NCBI RefSeq assembly: GCF_002368415.1
Contig: NZ_AP018290.1
Coordinates: 2,865,614-2,929,613, forward strand
Reading direction: 5' to 3'
Length of the DNA: 64,000 bases
From: Calothrix sp. NIES-4105
Lineage (GTDB): Bacteria; Cyanobacteriota; Cyanobacteriia; Cyanobacteriales; Nostocaceae
The notes beneath the pieces are model-generated. The model was not told the origin of the DNA. It did not search any database and was given only the letters and a program-made list of their open reading frames with translations. Below are positions 1-8,282 of this stretch, one piece after another. Within the stretch, counting starts at the first letter, position 1; every line of letters begins with the position of its first letter. The position numbers were made by a program, and so were the translations under genes.

Positions 1-15
1 CTCGCAAAAAGAACG

Positions 16-522
16 ATGAAAAAAATTTTACGTAGTATTCTCACCCTCATCACTATACTGAGTTTGGCTTGTTTACTAGTAATGTTCAATGCCAAGCCAG
101 GATATGCACAAATTAATACAATTAACTACAATAACGCCAGTTTAGAAAACCGCGATTTCTCGAATACCGATTTAGTAGGTGTAAACTTTGTAGCAGCGGA
201 GATGCGAGGCACTAATTTCAAAGGCGCCAACTTAACGAATGCGATGTTTACTAAAGGTGTAATGCTAAAAGCAAATTTAGAAGGAGCAAATCTGACAGGC
301 GCCTTGGTAGACCGTGCAACGCTCGATAACGCAAACCTCAAAAATGCCATATTTACCGATGCAACTTTGACTCGTAGTCGATTCTATGACGCTGATATTA
401 CAGGCGCCGACTTTAGTAATGCTCTCATCGACCGCTATCAAATTAGTTTGCTGTGCGAACGCGCGGACGGTGTAAACCCAGTTACAGGTGTTGCAACAAG
501 GGATAGTTTGGGATGTAGGTAA
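16..522 (+). CDS. secreted pentapeptide-repeat protein, thylakoid-lumen type
   Basis: A 168-residue protein. Residues 1-31 form a signal peptide: a basic start, a hydrophobic core and a GYAQ cleavage-like end. About residues 40-135 are pentapeptide repeats of the A(N/D)Lxx type, for example ANLTN, ANLEG and ANLTG, which fold into a right-handed quadrilateral beta-helix. The C-terminal part contains two Cys and a GVNPVTG stretch, as in lumenal pentapeptide proteins of cyanobacteria and plastids. The signal peptide implies export to the thylakoid lumen or periplasm. The molecular role of this family is not known. The start ATG is 15 bases from the window edge, behind an AAAAAGAACG leader, so upstream context is missing. 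Confidence 0.88.
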   Translation: MKKILRSILTLITILSLACLLVMFNAKPGYAQINTINYNNASLENRDFSNTDLVGVNFVAAEMRGTNFKGANLTNAMFTKGVMLKANLEGANLTGALVDRATLDNANLKNAIFTDATLTRSRFYDADITGADFSNALIDRYQISLLCERADGVNPVTGVATRDSLGCR

Positions 523-624
523 AGTTATAGATAAATTTAATATGATTATTTTGTCAAAATTTACCTGACAGATTCACCCATTTCGTGTTAAATGTTCTGG
601 TGTTAAGCGCTATGTCCTGGTTGG

Positions 625-2268
625 TTGGTATCATTCGTGACAAAACAACAAGAAAATAAGTCTCGTTCGTTAGCGGGAATTGCGGGAATCATTGCCGCAG
701 CTACATTTATCAGTAAGATATTTGGATTAGTACGGCAGCAAGTGATTACAGCAGCTTTTGGTTTGGGGCCAGCTGCTGATGCTTTTAGTTATGCTTATAC
801 AATTCCTGGTTTCCTGTTAATTTTACTAGGTGGAATCAACGGCCCCTTTTATAGCGCTGTTGTAAGTGTCCTTTCCAAACGTAAAAAAGAAGAAGCGGCG
901 CCATTGGTGGAGACAATTACAACACTAGTTGGAGGAGTACTACTTTTTGTCACGATTGGTATAGTCCTTTTGGCGCCGATGCTAGTTGATATTTTTTCAC
1001 CAGGTTTAAAAGCACCAGGTAAAGAAGTAGTACGTTTGATTACTATAGACCAACTCCAAATCATGGCGCCGATGGCACTCCTAGCAGGGTTAATTGGTAT
1101 TGGGTTTGGAGTTCTGAATGCTGCAAATCAATATTGGCTACCTTCAGTTAGCCCTTTACTTTCTAGCGTTACTGTTATTGTTGGTATAAGTGCTTTATAC
1201 TTGGTAGTAGGCAATAATATCGGCAGCACAGAACCTGGATACGCAAAATTAGGTGGGATGGTTTTGGCTGGAAGCGTGCTAGCTGGAGCTATTTTACAAT
1301 GGTTATTACAAGTTATCGCGCAAGCAAAATCGGGTATGGGCAGATTTCGTCTGCGATTCGATTTTAAATCTGAAGGTGTGCGCGAAACTCTTAAAATCAT
1401 GCTCCCAGCAACTTTTTCTTCTGGGATGTTACAAATCAACCTCTACACAGATTTGTATTTTGCTTCTCAAATTCCAGTCATAGGTGTTGCAGCAGCTTTA
1501 TCGAATGCAGGATTACTTGTACAAACTCCTTTAGGAATTATTTCCAATGTAATTCTGGTTCCCTTGCTACCAATGTTTTCTCGTCTTGCTGCTCCAGAAA
1601 ATTGGTCAGAACTCAAATTACGTATTCGCCAAGGATTAATATTATCTGCCTTTACAATGTTGCCATTAGGCGCCTTGATGATAGCCTTATCAACACCAAT
1701 TGTCCGAATAGTTTATGAGCGCGGCGCTTTTAAATCTACTGATTCAGCCTTAGTAGCATCGCTGTTAATTGCTAATGGTGTTGGGATGTTCGCTTATTTG
1801 GGACGCGATGTTTTAGTTAGAGTATTTTATGCGTTGGGTGATGGCGCCACACCTTTCCGTATTAGTATGATAAATATAGTACTAAATGCTGTATTAGATT
1901 ATTTATTAATTAAACCGTTTGGCGCTCCTGGCTTGGTTTTGGCAACAGTAGGTGTAAATTGTAGTTCAGTATTAATGTTGTTATTTTTACTGAATGGCAG
2001 ATTAAATGGATTACCGATATTAGAGTGGAGCTTGCCAATTTTAGGATTAACTGCGGCAAGCTTTGCAGGTGGAATTTCAAGCTTTGCCACATTACAGCTA
2101 ATGGAACGGTTTTCAGTTGGTAAAGAAAATCTACTGCTTTTACTAATTGAACTTTCAATTGCTGGATTAGTAGGGTTAACTGTGTTTGGCACCATTGCTG
2201 CTGTAATGAGAATACCTGAAATCAATAGCTTCGTCGTAAAAATGCGACAACGAATATTAAAAAGATAG
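625..2268 (+). CDS. murJ: lipid II flippase MurJ (MviN)
   Basis: A 547-residue polytopic membrane protein with about 14 hydrophobic segments. It has the MviN/MurJ N-terminal pattern (SKIFGLVRQQVITAAFG) and the RVFYALGD segment late in the protein. MurJ flips undecaprenyl-linked peptidoglycan precursor across the cytoplasmic membrane. The length matches cyanobacterial MurJ. The start is uncertain: the frame opens at TTG 625, but GTG 637 gives MTKQQENKSR and is equally plausible; neither has a good ribosome binding site. The gene stands alone, followed by a GC-rich hairpin. Confidence 0.93.
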   Translation: MVSFVTKQQENKSRSLAGIAGIIAAATFISKIFGLVRQQVITAAFGLGPAADAFSYAYTIPGFLLILLGGINGPFYSAVVSVLSKRKKEEAAPLVETITTLVGGVLLFVTIGIVLLAPMLVDIFSPGLKAPGKEVVRLITIDQLQIMAPMALLAGLIGIGFGVLNAANQYWLPSVSPLLSSVTVIVGISALYLVVGNNIGSTEPGYAKLGGMVLAGSVLAGAILQWLLQVIAQAKSGMGRFRLRFDFKSEGVRETLKIMLPATFSSGMLQINLYTDLYFASQIPVIGVAAALSNAGLLVQTPLGIISNVILVPLLPMFSRLAAPENWSELKLRIRQGLILSAFTMLPLGALMIALSTPIVRIVYERGAFKSTDSALVASLLIANGVGMFAYLGRDVLVRVFYALGDGATPFRISMINIVLNAVLDYLLIKPFGAPGLVLATVGVNCSSVLMLLFLLNGRLNGLPILEWSLPILGLTAASFAGGISSFATLQLMERFSVGKENLLLLLIELSIAGLVGLTVFGTIAAVMRIPEINSFVVKMRQRILKR

Positions 2269-2320
2269 TTAGAGCTAATTTCTTATAGATAAACTTAATT
2301 TCCTGCCTTGTGGAACTTGT

Positions 2321-2343
2321 GGAACGGGCATCTTCGCCCGTCC
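2321..2343. repeat. hairpin repeat GGAACGGGC...GCCCGTCC downstream of murJ
   Basis: The arms GGAACGGGC and GCCCGTCC enclose a 6-base loop, with one unpaired base. A related hairpin with the same GGAACGGGCA arm lies at 14230-14253, so this is a dispersed intergenic repeat. It may act as a terminator for murJ, although no T-run follows. Confidence 0.6.
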
Positions 2344-2449
2344 TACTATTCCATGTCATTAATTTTAGTAGTAATAATTTTTACCTGATTAGACGCACAG
2401 AACACAGAGATAAGAGTAAGAGATTTCAAATTGGCGCCAGTTAAAAAGG

Positions 2450-3100
2450 TTATCGAAGATTCGCTATATGGATAAAGTAATATTTTAGGGCGCCTTGAAA
2501 AGGAGCATAATTCCAAACAAGTGAAATCGTATTACCATATTTTCCAATCTCTCCACTACAATAAGGCTTATTAGAGTATTTAAAAAAACCTATAGTATTG
2601 CGTTCAATTTTATAAATTCCTTTACCAATATATCCATGATGTTTATTAAACCATGTTGCAACATGCTCAATATCTGGTTTCCGATATAAAGTTATACTTA
2701 AAATTGTTCCATCTTCATAAAACCTTACAAACTCGTAATCACCAGGTTCCTTATAATTACAGTAAAAACCATCAAAACGAATACAACAATGTTTGATGTA
2801 TTCAGATAATGCAACTTGAACTTTTGTCTCTTTTCTATCTTTTAATAAATCATAAGCCGATTGATAAACTACCTCTTCTAGGTCATTTAATGCTTGTATA
2901 ACGAGCGACAAACCTTCTTCACCATAATTTAATGCTTCTGATAAAGCAGATACTCTATTCTCAACAACCTGACTTAATAATCGGTATTCAAGTTGTTTAA
3001 TTCCTTCTATTCGTCCTAATACCACAGCATTTATAGGAGGAGGATTATTACCCCCCAAAACAGCATCATAATTACCAGGATTATTTATATCGTTTGGCAT
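2450..3100 (-). CDS. HEAT-repeat-like hypothetical protein with a C-terminal uncharacterised domain
   Basis: A 216-residue soluble protein. Residues 1-75 carry a pattern I recognise from cyanobacterial HEAT-repeat proteins: an NPGNYDAVLGG motif, then NPPPINAVVLGRIEG, then a helical stretch with LSEALNYGEEGL and VIQALNDLEE. Residues 90-216 form a Tyr/Phe-rich domain I cannot name, with FYCNYKEPGDYEFVRFYEDG and a C-terminal beta-rich end. There is no signal peptide or membrane segment. The gene is isolated, with AT-rich DNA on both sides. The cellular role is unknown. Confidence 0.7.
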   Translation of the reverse strand: MPNDINNPGNYDAVLGGNNPPPINAVVLGRIEGIKQLEYRLLSQVVENRVSALSEALNYGEEGLSLVIQALNDLEEVVYQSAYDLLKDRKETKVQVALSEYIKHCCIRFDGFYCNYKEPGDYEFVRFYEDGTILSITLYRKPDIEHVATWFNKHHGYIGKGIYKIERNTIGFFKYSNKPYCSGEIGKYGNTISLVWNYAPFQGALKYYFIHIANLR

Positions 3101-3300
3101 GAGATTATAACAATTTATATAGCTTTACATATCTTTATATCTCAGCCGCCTTCATGTTATGCATTTATATGTTAATAATTGTAACGATTTGATATTATTT
3201 TACTTTTATAGTTTACAAAAGCGGGCACTGGATTGCAGTATTATATTTGGTGCCGAGTAACTCGATTCTTGCAAGTGCTATATAATGACTTCTCTAAAAC

Positions 3301-3453
3301 GGCGCCGAATCTGAAGTTGCTAAAAACACCGTTGTTTACGGTGATGCGAAGTGGGGTATTGATGCGTACAACAATAGTTCTGCTGATGCAGTCAGCTTAC
3401 AAGCTGGTGTTGGTTATCGCTTCAAAATAGTCTTTAATAATGCCTTGAATTAA
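3301..3453 (+). pseudogene. 3'-end fragment (copy 1) of the outer-membrane barrel gene at 5183-5713
   Basis: Bases 3301-3423 match the last 41 codons of the barrel gene, with about seven differences, nearly all silent (one K to N). Homology begins exactly at a GGCGCC, and an in-frame TAA lies two codons upstream, so there is no start. The ancestral stop TAA has become AAA, so the frame reads on for ten codons to TAA 3451. Downstream sequence including a terminator is shared with copy 2 (4668-4812). The fragment cannot encode a complete barrel. Confidence 0.85.
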
Positions 3454-3463
3454 TATTTTGAAA

Positions 3464-3493
3464 GAGAGTAGATATAAATATCTGCTCTTTTTT
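3464..3493 (+). terminator. Rho-independent terminator behind barrel fragment 1
   Basis: A 12-bp stem (GAGAGTAGATAT with ATATCTGCTCTT, two G-T pairs) with a minimal loop, followed by a run of six Ts. The same structure follows fragment 2 at 4850-4879 but is absent behind the intact gene at 5713. The fragments therefore seem to keep the ancestral 3' end. Confidence 0.8.
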
Positions 3494-3590
3494 ATTTCTT
3501 GTTTAATTTATTTTCACTATTTTAGCATCTTATTGATGAAAGCTATATAGCGACTTATGCTTGAGTGGCGCCACTTTATCATGCCTCAAA

Positions 3591-3926
3591 CTAACTAAAG
3601 ATATTATGTTTTAATAAGTTAGCAGCAACGGTTGCAACTTCTTCTCTTGCAGGCGCCTGTTTACTGATTTTTTCCCAGTTATATTGCCAGTGTGCTAAAG
3701 TACGACCCAACTCAACTAACTCGGTGGCTTGGTTTACATCAACTTGAACTAAAGATGGCGCCGTCCATTCGATGAAAAATAAACTTTCTCTAATTATCTT
3801 GCTTGCACAGTCAGGGTTGCTTACAACAACCTGATTAATGGTGCGAAGGTTTTTAGCTATATTGCTTAAACGAGTAGCAATATCATCCTGTGTAAAAATT
3901 TCTTGTCTCTGTATTAAATCTGTCAT
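3591..3926 (-). CDS. hypothetical protein, second gene of a two-gene unit
   Basis: A 111-residue soluble, mostly helical protein with no motif I recognise. Its ATG at 3926 overlaps the stop of the upstream gene (ending 3923) by four bases (ATGA). The two are therefore probably translationally coupled and act together. The compact pairing of two small proteins resembles a toxin-antitoxin layout, but neither sequence shows a known toxin motif, so I do not call it one. GGCGCC palindromes fall inside it at about 3651 and 3757. Confidence 0.6.
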   Translation of the reverse strand: MTDLIQRQEIFTQDDIATRLSNIAKNLRTINQVVVSNPDCASKIIRESLFFIEWTAPSLVQVDVNQATELVELGRTLAHWQYNWEKISKQAPAREEVATVAANLLKHNIFS

Positions 3927-4207
3927 ATTCCACCTAATAGTTCTATAATGATTTCTGCAACTCTTTGTTTTATGATAGGGTCTGTTATTTCCATCGAACG
4001 ATTTTGAGGAGCGCGAATATTTATCAAAGAGTCATAAGTAACTTTCTGTATATAAGGCTCAAAACCTGCTCCCCAAATATTTTTTTGCTTGCTACCGTCT
4101 GCAAGTAGGTCTTGCTCACAATAATAATGCATCTCTCCTCCACCTGCCAGTATACGACGCTCGATATCAACTGCTAACTTGATAAACATTCCAAACTCTA
4201 AAAGCAT
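3923..4207 (-). CDS. DUF5674-like protein, N-terminus probably truncated
   Basis: A 94-residue protein with a pattern I associate with DUF5674: IKLAVDIERRILAGGGEMHY, then a WGAG segment, then SLINIRAPQNRSMEI and a helical end. Codons 4208-4243, upstream of the ATG, are open in the same frame. They encode family-like residues (ATASELEE) but contain no usual start codon and are closed by TAA at 4244-4246. The natural N-terminus seems lost by a small frameshift. The function of this family is unknown. It is coupled to the downstream gene by an ATGA overlap. Confidence 0.65.
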   Translation of the reverse strand: MLLEFGMFIKLAVDIERRILAGGGEMHYYCEQDLLADGSKQKNIWGAGFEPYIQKVTYDSLINIRAPQNRSMEITDPIIKQRVAEIIIELLGGI

Positions 4208-4246
4208 TTCTTCCAGTTCGGATGCAGTCGCGCGGAGAGCGTATTA

Positions 4247-4535
4247 TCAAAATCAAGTTTCACACCCCTACAATTTATCCTATTCTTTATCAGTGTGACT
4301 ATAAAATACTATATATAACATGCTTACTACTCGGCTAGATATGACAGATATTTAACTGGTACGCAAAATATGTATTAATTTACACTAGTATGTTTCAACT
4401 TGATTTTAGTATTACTTCAGTATAGTTAGACCTATACAATAATTTACATTTGCTCAAACAGTATTTATGTTCTAATACGTAATGGAAGTGGATTATATAG
4501 ATATAATTTTACATCATGTTTATGAGAAGTAGACC
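4247..4535. other. AT-rich intergenic stretch
   Basis: Strongly AT-rich, with stop codons in all frames. No gene, hairpin with T-run or recognisable repeat was seen. Confidence 0.6.
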
Positions 4536-4667
4536 ATGACAGATATTAAGCAGCAAATAGCTACATAGCTTGAAGCTTATAATTCTTTAAATGCTCTAAA
4601 AACCGCTGTTCGAGAATGGGTTGACATATTAGATATGCGACTGACCATAAAACAAAGGTTCCGATAA
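4536..4667 (+). pseudogene. small ORF interrupted by an in-frame TAG
   Basis: ATG 4536 opens a 43-codon frame ending TAA 4665-4667. Codon 11 is TAG (4566-4568), after MTDIKQQIAT; the frame then continues with LEAYNSLNALKTAVREW and more. The amphipathic helical composition looks protein-like. The remnant abuts barrel fragment 2 directly, which suggests recombination joined two gene pieces here. The parent family is not recognised, and chance cannot be excluded. Confidence 0.35.
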
Positions 4668-4812
4668 TAATCCTGTTGTCACCCTTGACGCCGAATCTGA
4701 AGTTGCTAAAAACACCGTTGTTTACGGTGATGCCAAGTGGGGTATTGATGCGTACAAGAATAAGTCTGCTGATGCAGTAAGCTTACAAGCTGGTGTTGGT
4801 TATCGCTTCTAA
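4668..4812 (+). pseudogene. 3'-end fragment (copy 2) of the outer-membrane barrel gene at 5183-5713
   Basis: Homology to the intact barrel gene starts near 4668 (AATCCTGTTGTCACCC) and runs to the stop TAA at 4810-4812. It covers about the last 47 codons and keeps the GYRF terminus. Changes are few, including GGCGCC to GACGCC and one S to K. No start codon or signal peptide precedes it. Like copy 1 it retains the TCTAAATAG-type tail and the terminator, which the intact copy has lost. Confidence 0.85.
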
Positions 4813-4849
4813 ATAGTCAATAATAATGCCTTGAATTAATATTTTGAAA

Positions 4850-4879
4850 GAGGGTAGATATTTATATCTGCTCTTTTTT
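4850..4879 (+). terminator. Rho-independent terminator behind barrel fragment 2
   Basis: A 12-bp stem (GAGGGTAGATAT with ATATCTGCTCTT, G-T pairs tolerated) followed by a run of Ts. It is the homologue of the terminator at 3464-3493. A MITE-like element begins immediately after the T-run. Confidence 0.8.
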
Positions 4880-4880
4880 A

Positions 4881-5002
4881 TAGCAGTCCTAAATCATTCG
4901 TAAAATTTTAAACATGTATCTTCCTTTTCTTCCTTTGTGTCCTTTGTGTCTTTGTGGTTCGTCATAGAGATTTAATTTTTCACTTTGCAGTTAGGAATGC
5001 TA
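4881..5002. mobile_element. 122-bp MITE-like element with TA target duplication
   Basis: The ends are inverted: TAGCAGTCCTAA at the left and TTAGGAATGCTA at the right. The element is flanked by TA at 4879-4880 and 5003-5004. The homologous site behind barrel fragment 1 (3493-3494) has one TA and no insert: the T-run and TA continue straight into TTTCTTGTTTAAT. This is an empty/filled pair showing transposition. TA duplication suggests mobilisation by an IS630/Tc1-type transposase, which is inference. The interior holds the CTTTGTGTCCTTTGTG repeat. A solitary similar end lies at about 26082-26097. Confidence 0.82.
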
Positions 5003-5182
5003 TATTTCTTGTTTAATGTATTTTCATTATTTTAGCGAAAAGGCTTTATAGGCGCCACACCCAGTTGGGTGAATCTATTTTAACCTGCTTGAATGACCTA
5101 GGTGTGCGAGGTTAAGTTTCGTAAAAAAAGAGATTCTATATATATAAAGCATTAAGTGAATTCAAGCGTGAGGAAAATTTAT

Positions 5183-5713
5183 ATGAGACTTGCAAAATTA
5201 ACTGCTACTGCTGCTCTTGCAATTTCTTCTATTTTAGTTTCAGCAGGTATTGCATCTGCTCAACCAGTTCAAGTTGAACAAAAAGGAATGACTGGTAGTT
5301 ATCTAGGTGTCGGTGTTTCAGCTGGTGTTACCAATGGTGGTCAACAAGAGGACGCAGCTACGTTTGGTGGAAACGTACAAGGACGTTACGCGATTCCATC
5401 TTCACAAGTTTCAGTTCGTGGTGCAGCATTATTTGGCGGTAATTCAACAGCACTTATCCCGATGGTAACTCTTGATGCACCCGTTGCTAAAAATACTAAC
5501 GTTTATCTCGGCGGTGGTTACTCCTTCCAAACCAACGAAGGTTATGCCAGCCAATTAGGTAACAAAAATGCTCCTGTTGTAACCCTTGGCGCCGAATCTG
5601 AAGTTGCTAAAAACACCGTTGTTTATGGTGATGCCAAGTGGGGTATTGATGCGTACAAGAATAGCTCTGCTGATGCAGTAAGCTTGCAAGCTGGTGTAGG
5701 TTATCGCTTCTAA
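5183..5713 (+). CDS. outer-membrane beta-barrel protein
   Basis: A 176-residue protein. Residues 1-25 form a signal peptide ending SAGIASAQ. The rest is rich in alternating small/polar strands (GSYLGVGVSAG, NVYLGGGYSF) and ends GVGYRF, a C-terminal aromatic typical of proteins inserted by the BAM complex. I chose ATG 5183, behind GAGGAAAA, over the in-frame GTG 5156, because the shorter form gives a normal signal peptide. It is a small barrel, comparable to opacity-type proteins. Two truncated copies of its 3' end lie upstream on the same strand. Ligand and role are unknown. Confidence 0.83.
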   Translation: MRLAKLTATAALAISSILVSAGIASAQPVQVEQKGMTGSYLGVGVSAGVTNGGQQEDAATFGGNVQGRYAIPSSQVSVRGAALFGGNSTALIPMVTLDAPVAKNTNVYLGGGYSFQTNEGYASQLGNKNAPVVTLGAESEVAKNTVVYGDAKWGIDAYKNSSADAVSLQAGVGYRF

Positions 5714-5728
5714 TGTACTGAATGTACG

Positions 5729-5745
5729 GTGGGCACTGCCCACCC
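5729..5745. repeat. dispersed hairpin GGTGGGCACTGCCCACC
   Basis: A near-perfect palindrome 16 bases after the barrel stop. The same word occurs at 11349-11365 and in the long inverted repeat 26120-26178, and a variant at 48934-48957. It replaces the terminator found behind the two barrel fragments. Confidence 0.75.
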
Positions 5746-5795
5746 TACTCTCAAACGCTACAATTTGTAGTGGAATATTAATTTTTGAATTAACT

Positions 5796-6650
5796 GTGAA
5801 CTTTCTTTTAGGGTGCGCTGTTTGGGCATATAAGGGGTGGGTAGGGGAACTATTTCCTGAAGGTAGTCGTAATGCTGATTTTCTCAACTTATACAGCCAG
5901 CGTTTTACTACGGTAGAGGGTAACACGACTTTTTACGCAGTTCCAAGTGCAGAAACTGTTTCTCGCTGGGCAACACAAACACCACCTAGTTTTAAATTTT
6001 GCCCGAAGTTACCGCGCGATGTTACTCATAATGGATTATTACAACCTTATATAAATAAAGCTTTAGAGTTTGCAGAACGGATGCAACCGCTCTTGCCCCG
6101 TTTGGGGCCGATGTTTGCCCAGCTACCACCAAGCTATACACCAAAGTCAATTAATGATTTAGAAGTTTTCTTAGAAGCTTGGCAAGAAACAAAATTACCT
6201 TTAGCCGTCGAAGTTCGTCATCGCGACTGGTTTAAAGAAGTTTATCAGATAGAATTAAATACGCTTTTAGAAAGATTTGGTGTTGGTAGAGTATTATTAG
6301 ATACTCGCCCAATTTATACTGGGGATGATGACCCGCAGTTAGAGTCAGAACGACGTAAACCTCAATTACCAGTTCAGTTTTGCGTTACGGCGCCTTTTAG
6401 TTTAGTTCGGTTTATTTCACACCCTAAGCTGGAAAACAATCAGCAATTTATGGAAGAATGGGTGACGCAAGTCCAAGAATGGTTACAGCAGGGAAAACAA
6501 ATTTACTTTTTTGTTCACTGTCCTGTTGAAGAACACTCTCCAAGTAACGTGCGGTATTTTCAGAAATTGTTGGAAGAAAGTGGAGTGACAGTTCCAGCTT
6601 TGCCTTGGAATGAACTTGATAAGCAGCCTGGTCAATTAAATATGTGGTGA
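5796..6650 (+). CDS. DUF72 (YecE-like) protein
   Basis: A 284-residue protein with the DUF72 TIM-barrel-like pattern. The N-terminal GCAVWAYKGWVGELFPEG is followed by LYSQRFTTVEGNTTFYAVP, FKFCPKLPRDVTHN near residue 70, and VEVRHRDWF near residue 135. The family is widespread but has no firmly established activity. The start is GTG 5796; the gene reads into the family consensus from the first residues. It converges on glpK and shares a bidirectional hairpin with it. Confidence 0.88.
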   Translation: MNFLLGCAVWAYKGWVGELFPEGSRNADFLNLYSQRFTTVEGNTTFYAVPSAETVSRWATQTPPSFKFCPKLPRDVTHNGLLQPYINKALEFAERMQPLLPRLGPMFAQLPPSYTPKSINDLEVFLEAWQETKLPLAVEVRHRDWFKEVYQIELNTLLERFGVGRVLLDTRPIYTGDDDPQLESERRKPQLPVQFCVTAPFSLVRFISHPKLENNQQFMEEWVTQVQEWLQQGKQIYFFVHCPVEEHSPSNVRYFQKLLEESGVTVPALPWNELDKQPGQLNMW

Positions 6651-6654
6651 AGTT

Positions 6655-6723
6655 TGCAACGGATACAACGGATGTAACGGATATATGATGCGCTCATCCG
6701 TTACATCCGTTACATCTGTTGCC
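6655..6723. terminator. bidirectional hairpin between DUF72 gene and glpK
   Basis: A 28-base imperfect stem around a 13-base loop. The inner 16 pairs (AACGGATGTAACGGAT at 6667-6682 and its complement at 6696-6711) are perfect. Each arm is built from repeats of the word CGGATGTAA. It sits exactly between two convergent genes, so it probably ends both transcripts. The right arm runs into the last codons of glpK. Confidence 0.78.
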
Positions 6724-8188
6724 AATGTTTCGCGCGTTCGACAGCTTTTTGCCATATTGCAAAGTTGTTATGTGTATCTGTACCTGGTTCAAATACACGG
6801 TCAATTTGACGTTGGGCTAACACTTCATTGCTATCCCACAAACCTACAACGAACCCAGCAGCGATAGCAACACCTTGGACTGTTGTATCGCGAACAACCG
6901 GACGTTCTATTGGAATTCCTAATATATCCGCTTGAAATTGCATTAAGAAATTATTTTCACAGGCGCCGCCATCTACTGCTAATTTTTGTACAGGTGTAGT
7001 ACATGATGCGTTGATTGCTTCTACAACTTCTTTAACTTGGTAAGCTATTGCTTCAAGAACAGCACGCACCATATGTTCGGGTTTTGTAGCACCTGTTATT
7101 CCGAAGAATGCTCCCCGTGCGCTCATATCCCAGTGAGGCGCCCCTAACCCGCTTAATGCTGGGACAAAATATACACCAGAACTGTCTGTAACACTCATTG
7201 CCATTGTTTCTGTTTGGGCAGCATTATTAATGAGTTTGAGACTATCGCGTAGCCATTGAATACAGGCGCCGCTGGTAAACATGCTACCTTCCAATGCATA
7301 TCCGATTGTGTTTGAATTAGTTTGTGTCCAAGCTATTGTTGAGATAAGTTGCTGTGATGTGCGAATGATTTGTGAGCCTGTATGTGCTACTAAAAAGCTA
7401 CCTGTTCCATAAGTACATTTAACTAAACCTGGTTTTGAACAGCCATGACCAAATAATGACGCTTGTTGGTCGCCTAATATTGCTGTGATGGGAATTGAGA
7501 CTCCTAATATATTAGTATCGGTAACACCAAAGTGGCTTAAGCTAGGTTGGATGTTGGGTAATATATCTATAGGAATTTGAAATAAGTTCAATAACGTTTC
7601 ATCCCAGGCGCCTGTCTCTAAGTTCATTAACATGGTTCTACTGGCGTTACTGTGGTCTGTGGCGTGAATTCTATTAGTTAATTTCCATAGTATCCATGTA
7701 TCTATTGTGCCAGCTAAAGTATTATTGATATCAAGATTTTGAATATTATCTAGTAACCATTTGAGCTTGGTTGCAGAAAAATAGGCATCGATAACTAAAC
7801 CTGTACGGTCATAGATTTCTTGAGTATATCCCTGTGTTTGCAATTCGTAACAAAATGGCGCCGTGCGTCGGTCTTGCCAGACTATGGCGTTATGAAGCGG
7901 TTCTCCAGTAGTTTTATTCCACAGTAAGCAGGTTTCACGCTGGACGGTAAGTCCGATGGCAGCAATTTGTGCAGGAGTTATTTGAGAATTTGCAATAGCT
8001 GTTTGCATTACCCAGCAGGTATCATTCCAAATTTCTAAGGGGTTATGTTCTAACCATCCGGGTTGGGGGTAGTATTGCGTAAGTTCTTTATATGCACTAC
8101 CAACTATATTACCGTCAGCGTTGAATATGAACGCGCGGTTCCCTGTTGTACCTAAGTCTAATGCTAGTATGTATTTCGGCACCTGCAT
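6710..8188 (-). CDS. glpK: glycerol kinase
   Basis: A 492-residue FGGY-family kinase that phosphorylates glycerol to glycerol-3-phosphate in the cytoplasm. The N-terminal ATP-binding motif reads ALDLGTTGNRAFIFN. GlpK landmarks follow: QRETCLLWNKTTG, IVWQDRRT, DTWILWKLT, and in the C-terminal half GDQQASLFGHG, GTGSFLVAHTG and AVDGGACEN. The classical DQGTT is DLGTT here, and the usual SSR is GNR, so the Q to L change next to the phosphate loop is worth noting. Length is normal for the family. No glycerol uptake or dehydrogenase gene is adjacent. Confidence 0.93.
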   Translation of the reverse strand: MQVPKYILALDLGTTGNRAFIFNADGNIVGSAYKELTQYYPQPGWLEHNPLEIWNDTCWVMQTAIANSQITPAQIAAIGLTVQRETCLLWNKTTGEPLHNAIVWQDRRTAPFCYELQTQGYTQEIYDRTGLVIDAYFSATKLKWLLDNIQNLDINNTLAGTIDTWILWKLTNRIHATDHSNASRTMLMNLETGAWDETLLNLFQIPIDILPNIQPSLSHFGVTDTNILGVSIPITAILGDQQASLFGHGCSKPGLVKCTYGTGSFLVAHTGSQIIRTSQQLISTIAWTQTNSNTIGYALEGSMFTSGACIQWLRDSLKLINNAAQTETMAMSVTDSSGVYFVPALSGLGAPHWDMSARGAFFGITGATKPEHMVRAVLEAIAYQVKEVVEAINASCTTPVQKLAVDGGACENNFLMQFQADILGIPIERPVVRDTTVQGVAIAAGFVVGLWDSNEVLAQRQIDRVFEPGTDTHNNFAIWQKAVERAKHWQQM

Positions 8189-8282
8189 ATCCCTGTTTCC
8201 TCACAGCCATCTGTAATTTAATTATCCAGTAATTGGCGCCTAAATTAAACTTGGAAATCGAATCTATCTATAACAATTGAGA

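Noticed and set aside
3233-3430. 65-residue plus-strand frame over barrel fragment 1
   Set aside because: It reads a different frame from the barrel homology; the DNA is better explained as a gene fragment.
3591-4207. Toxin-antitoxin call for the two overlapping small genes
   Set aside because: The layout fits, but neither protein has a recognisable toxin or DNA-binding motif.
8189-8282. Search for tRNA genes in intergenic gaps, including this one
   Set aside because: No gap showed a TTCGA-type T-loop with matching acceptor arms, so no RNA gene is claimed.
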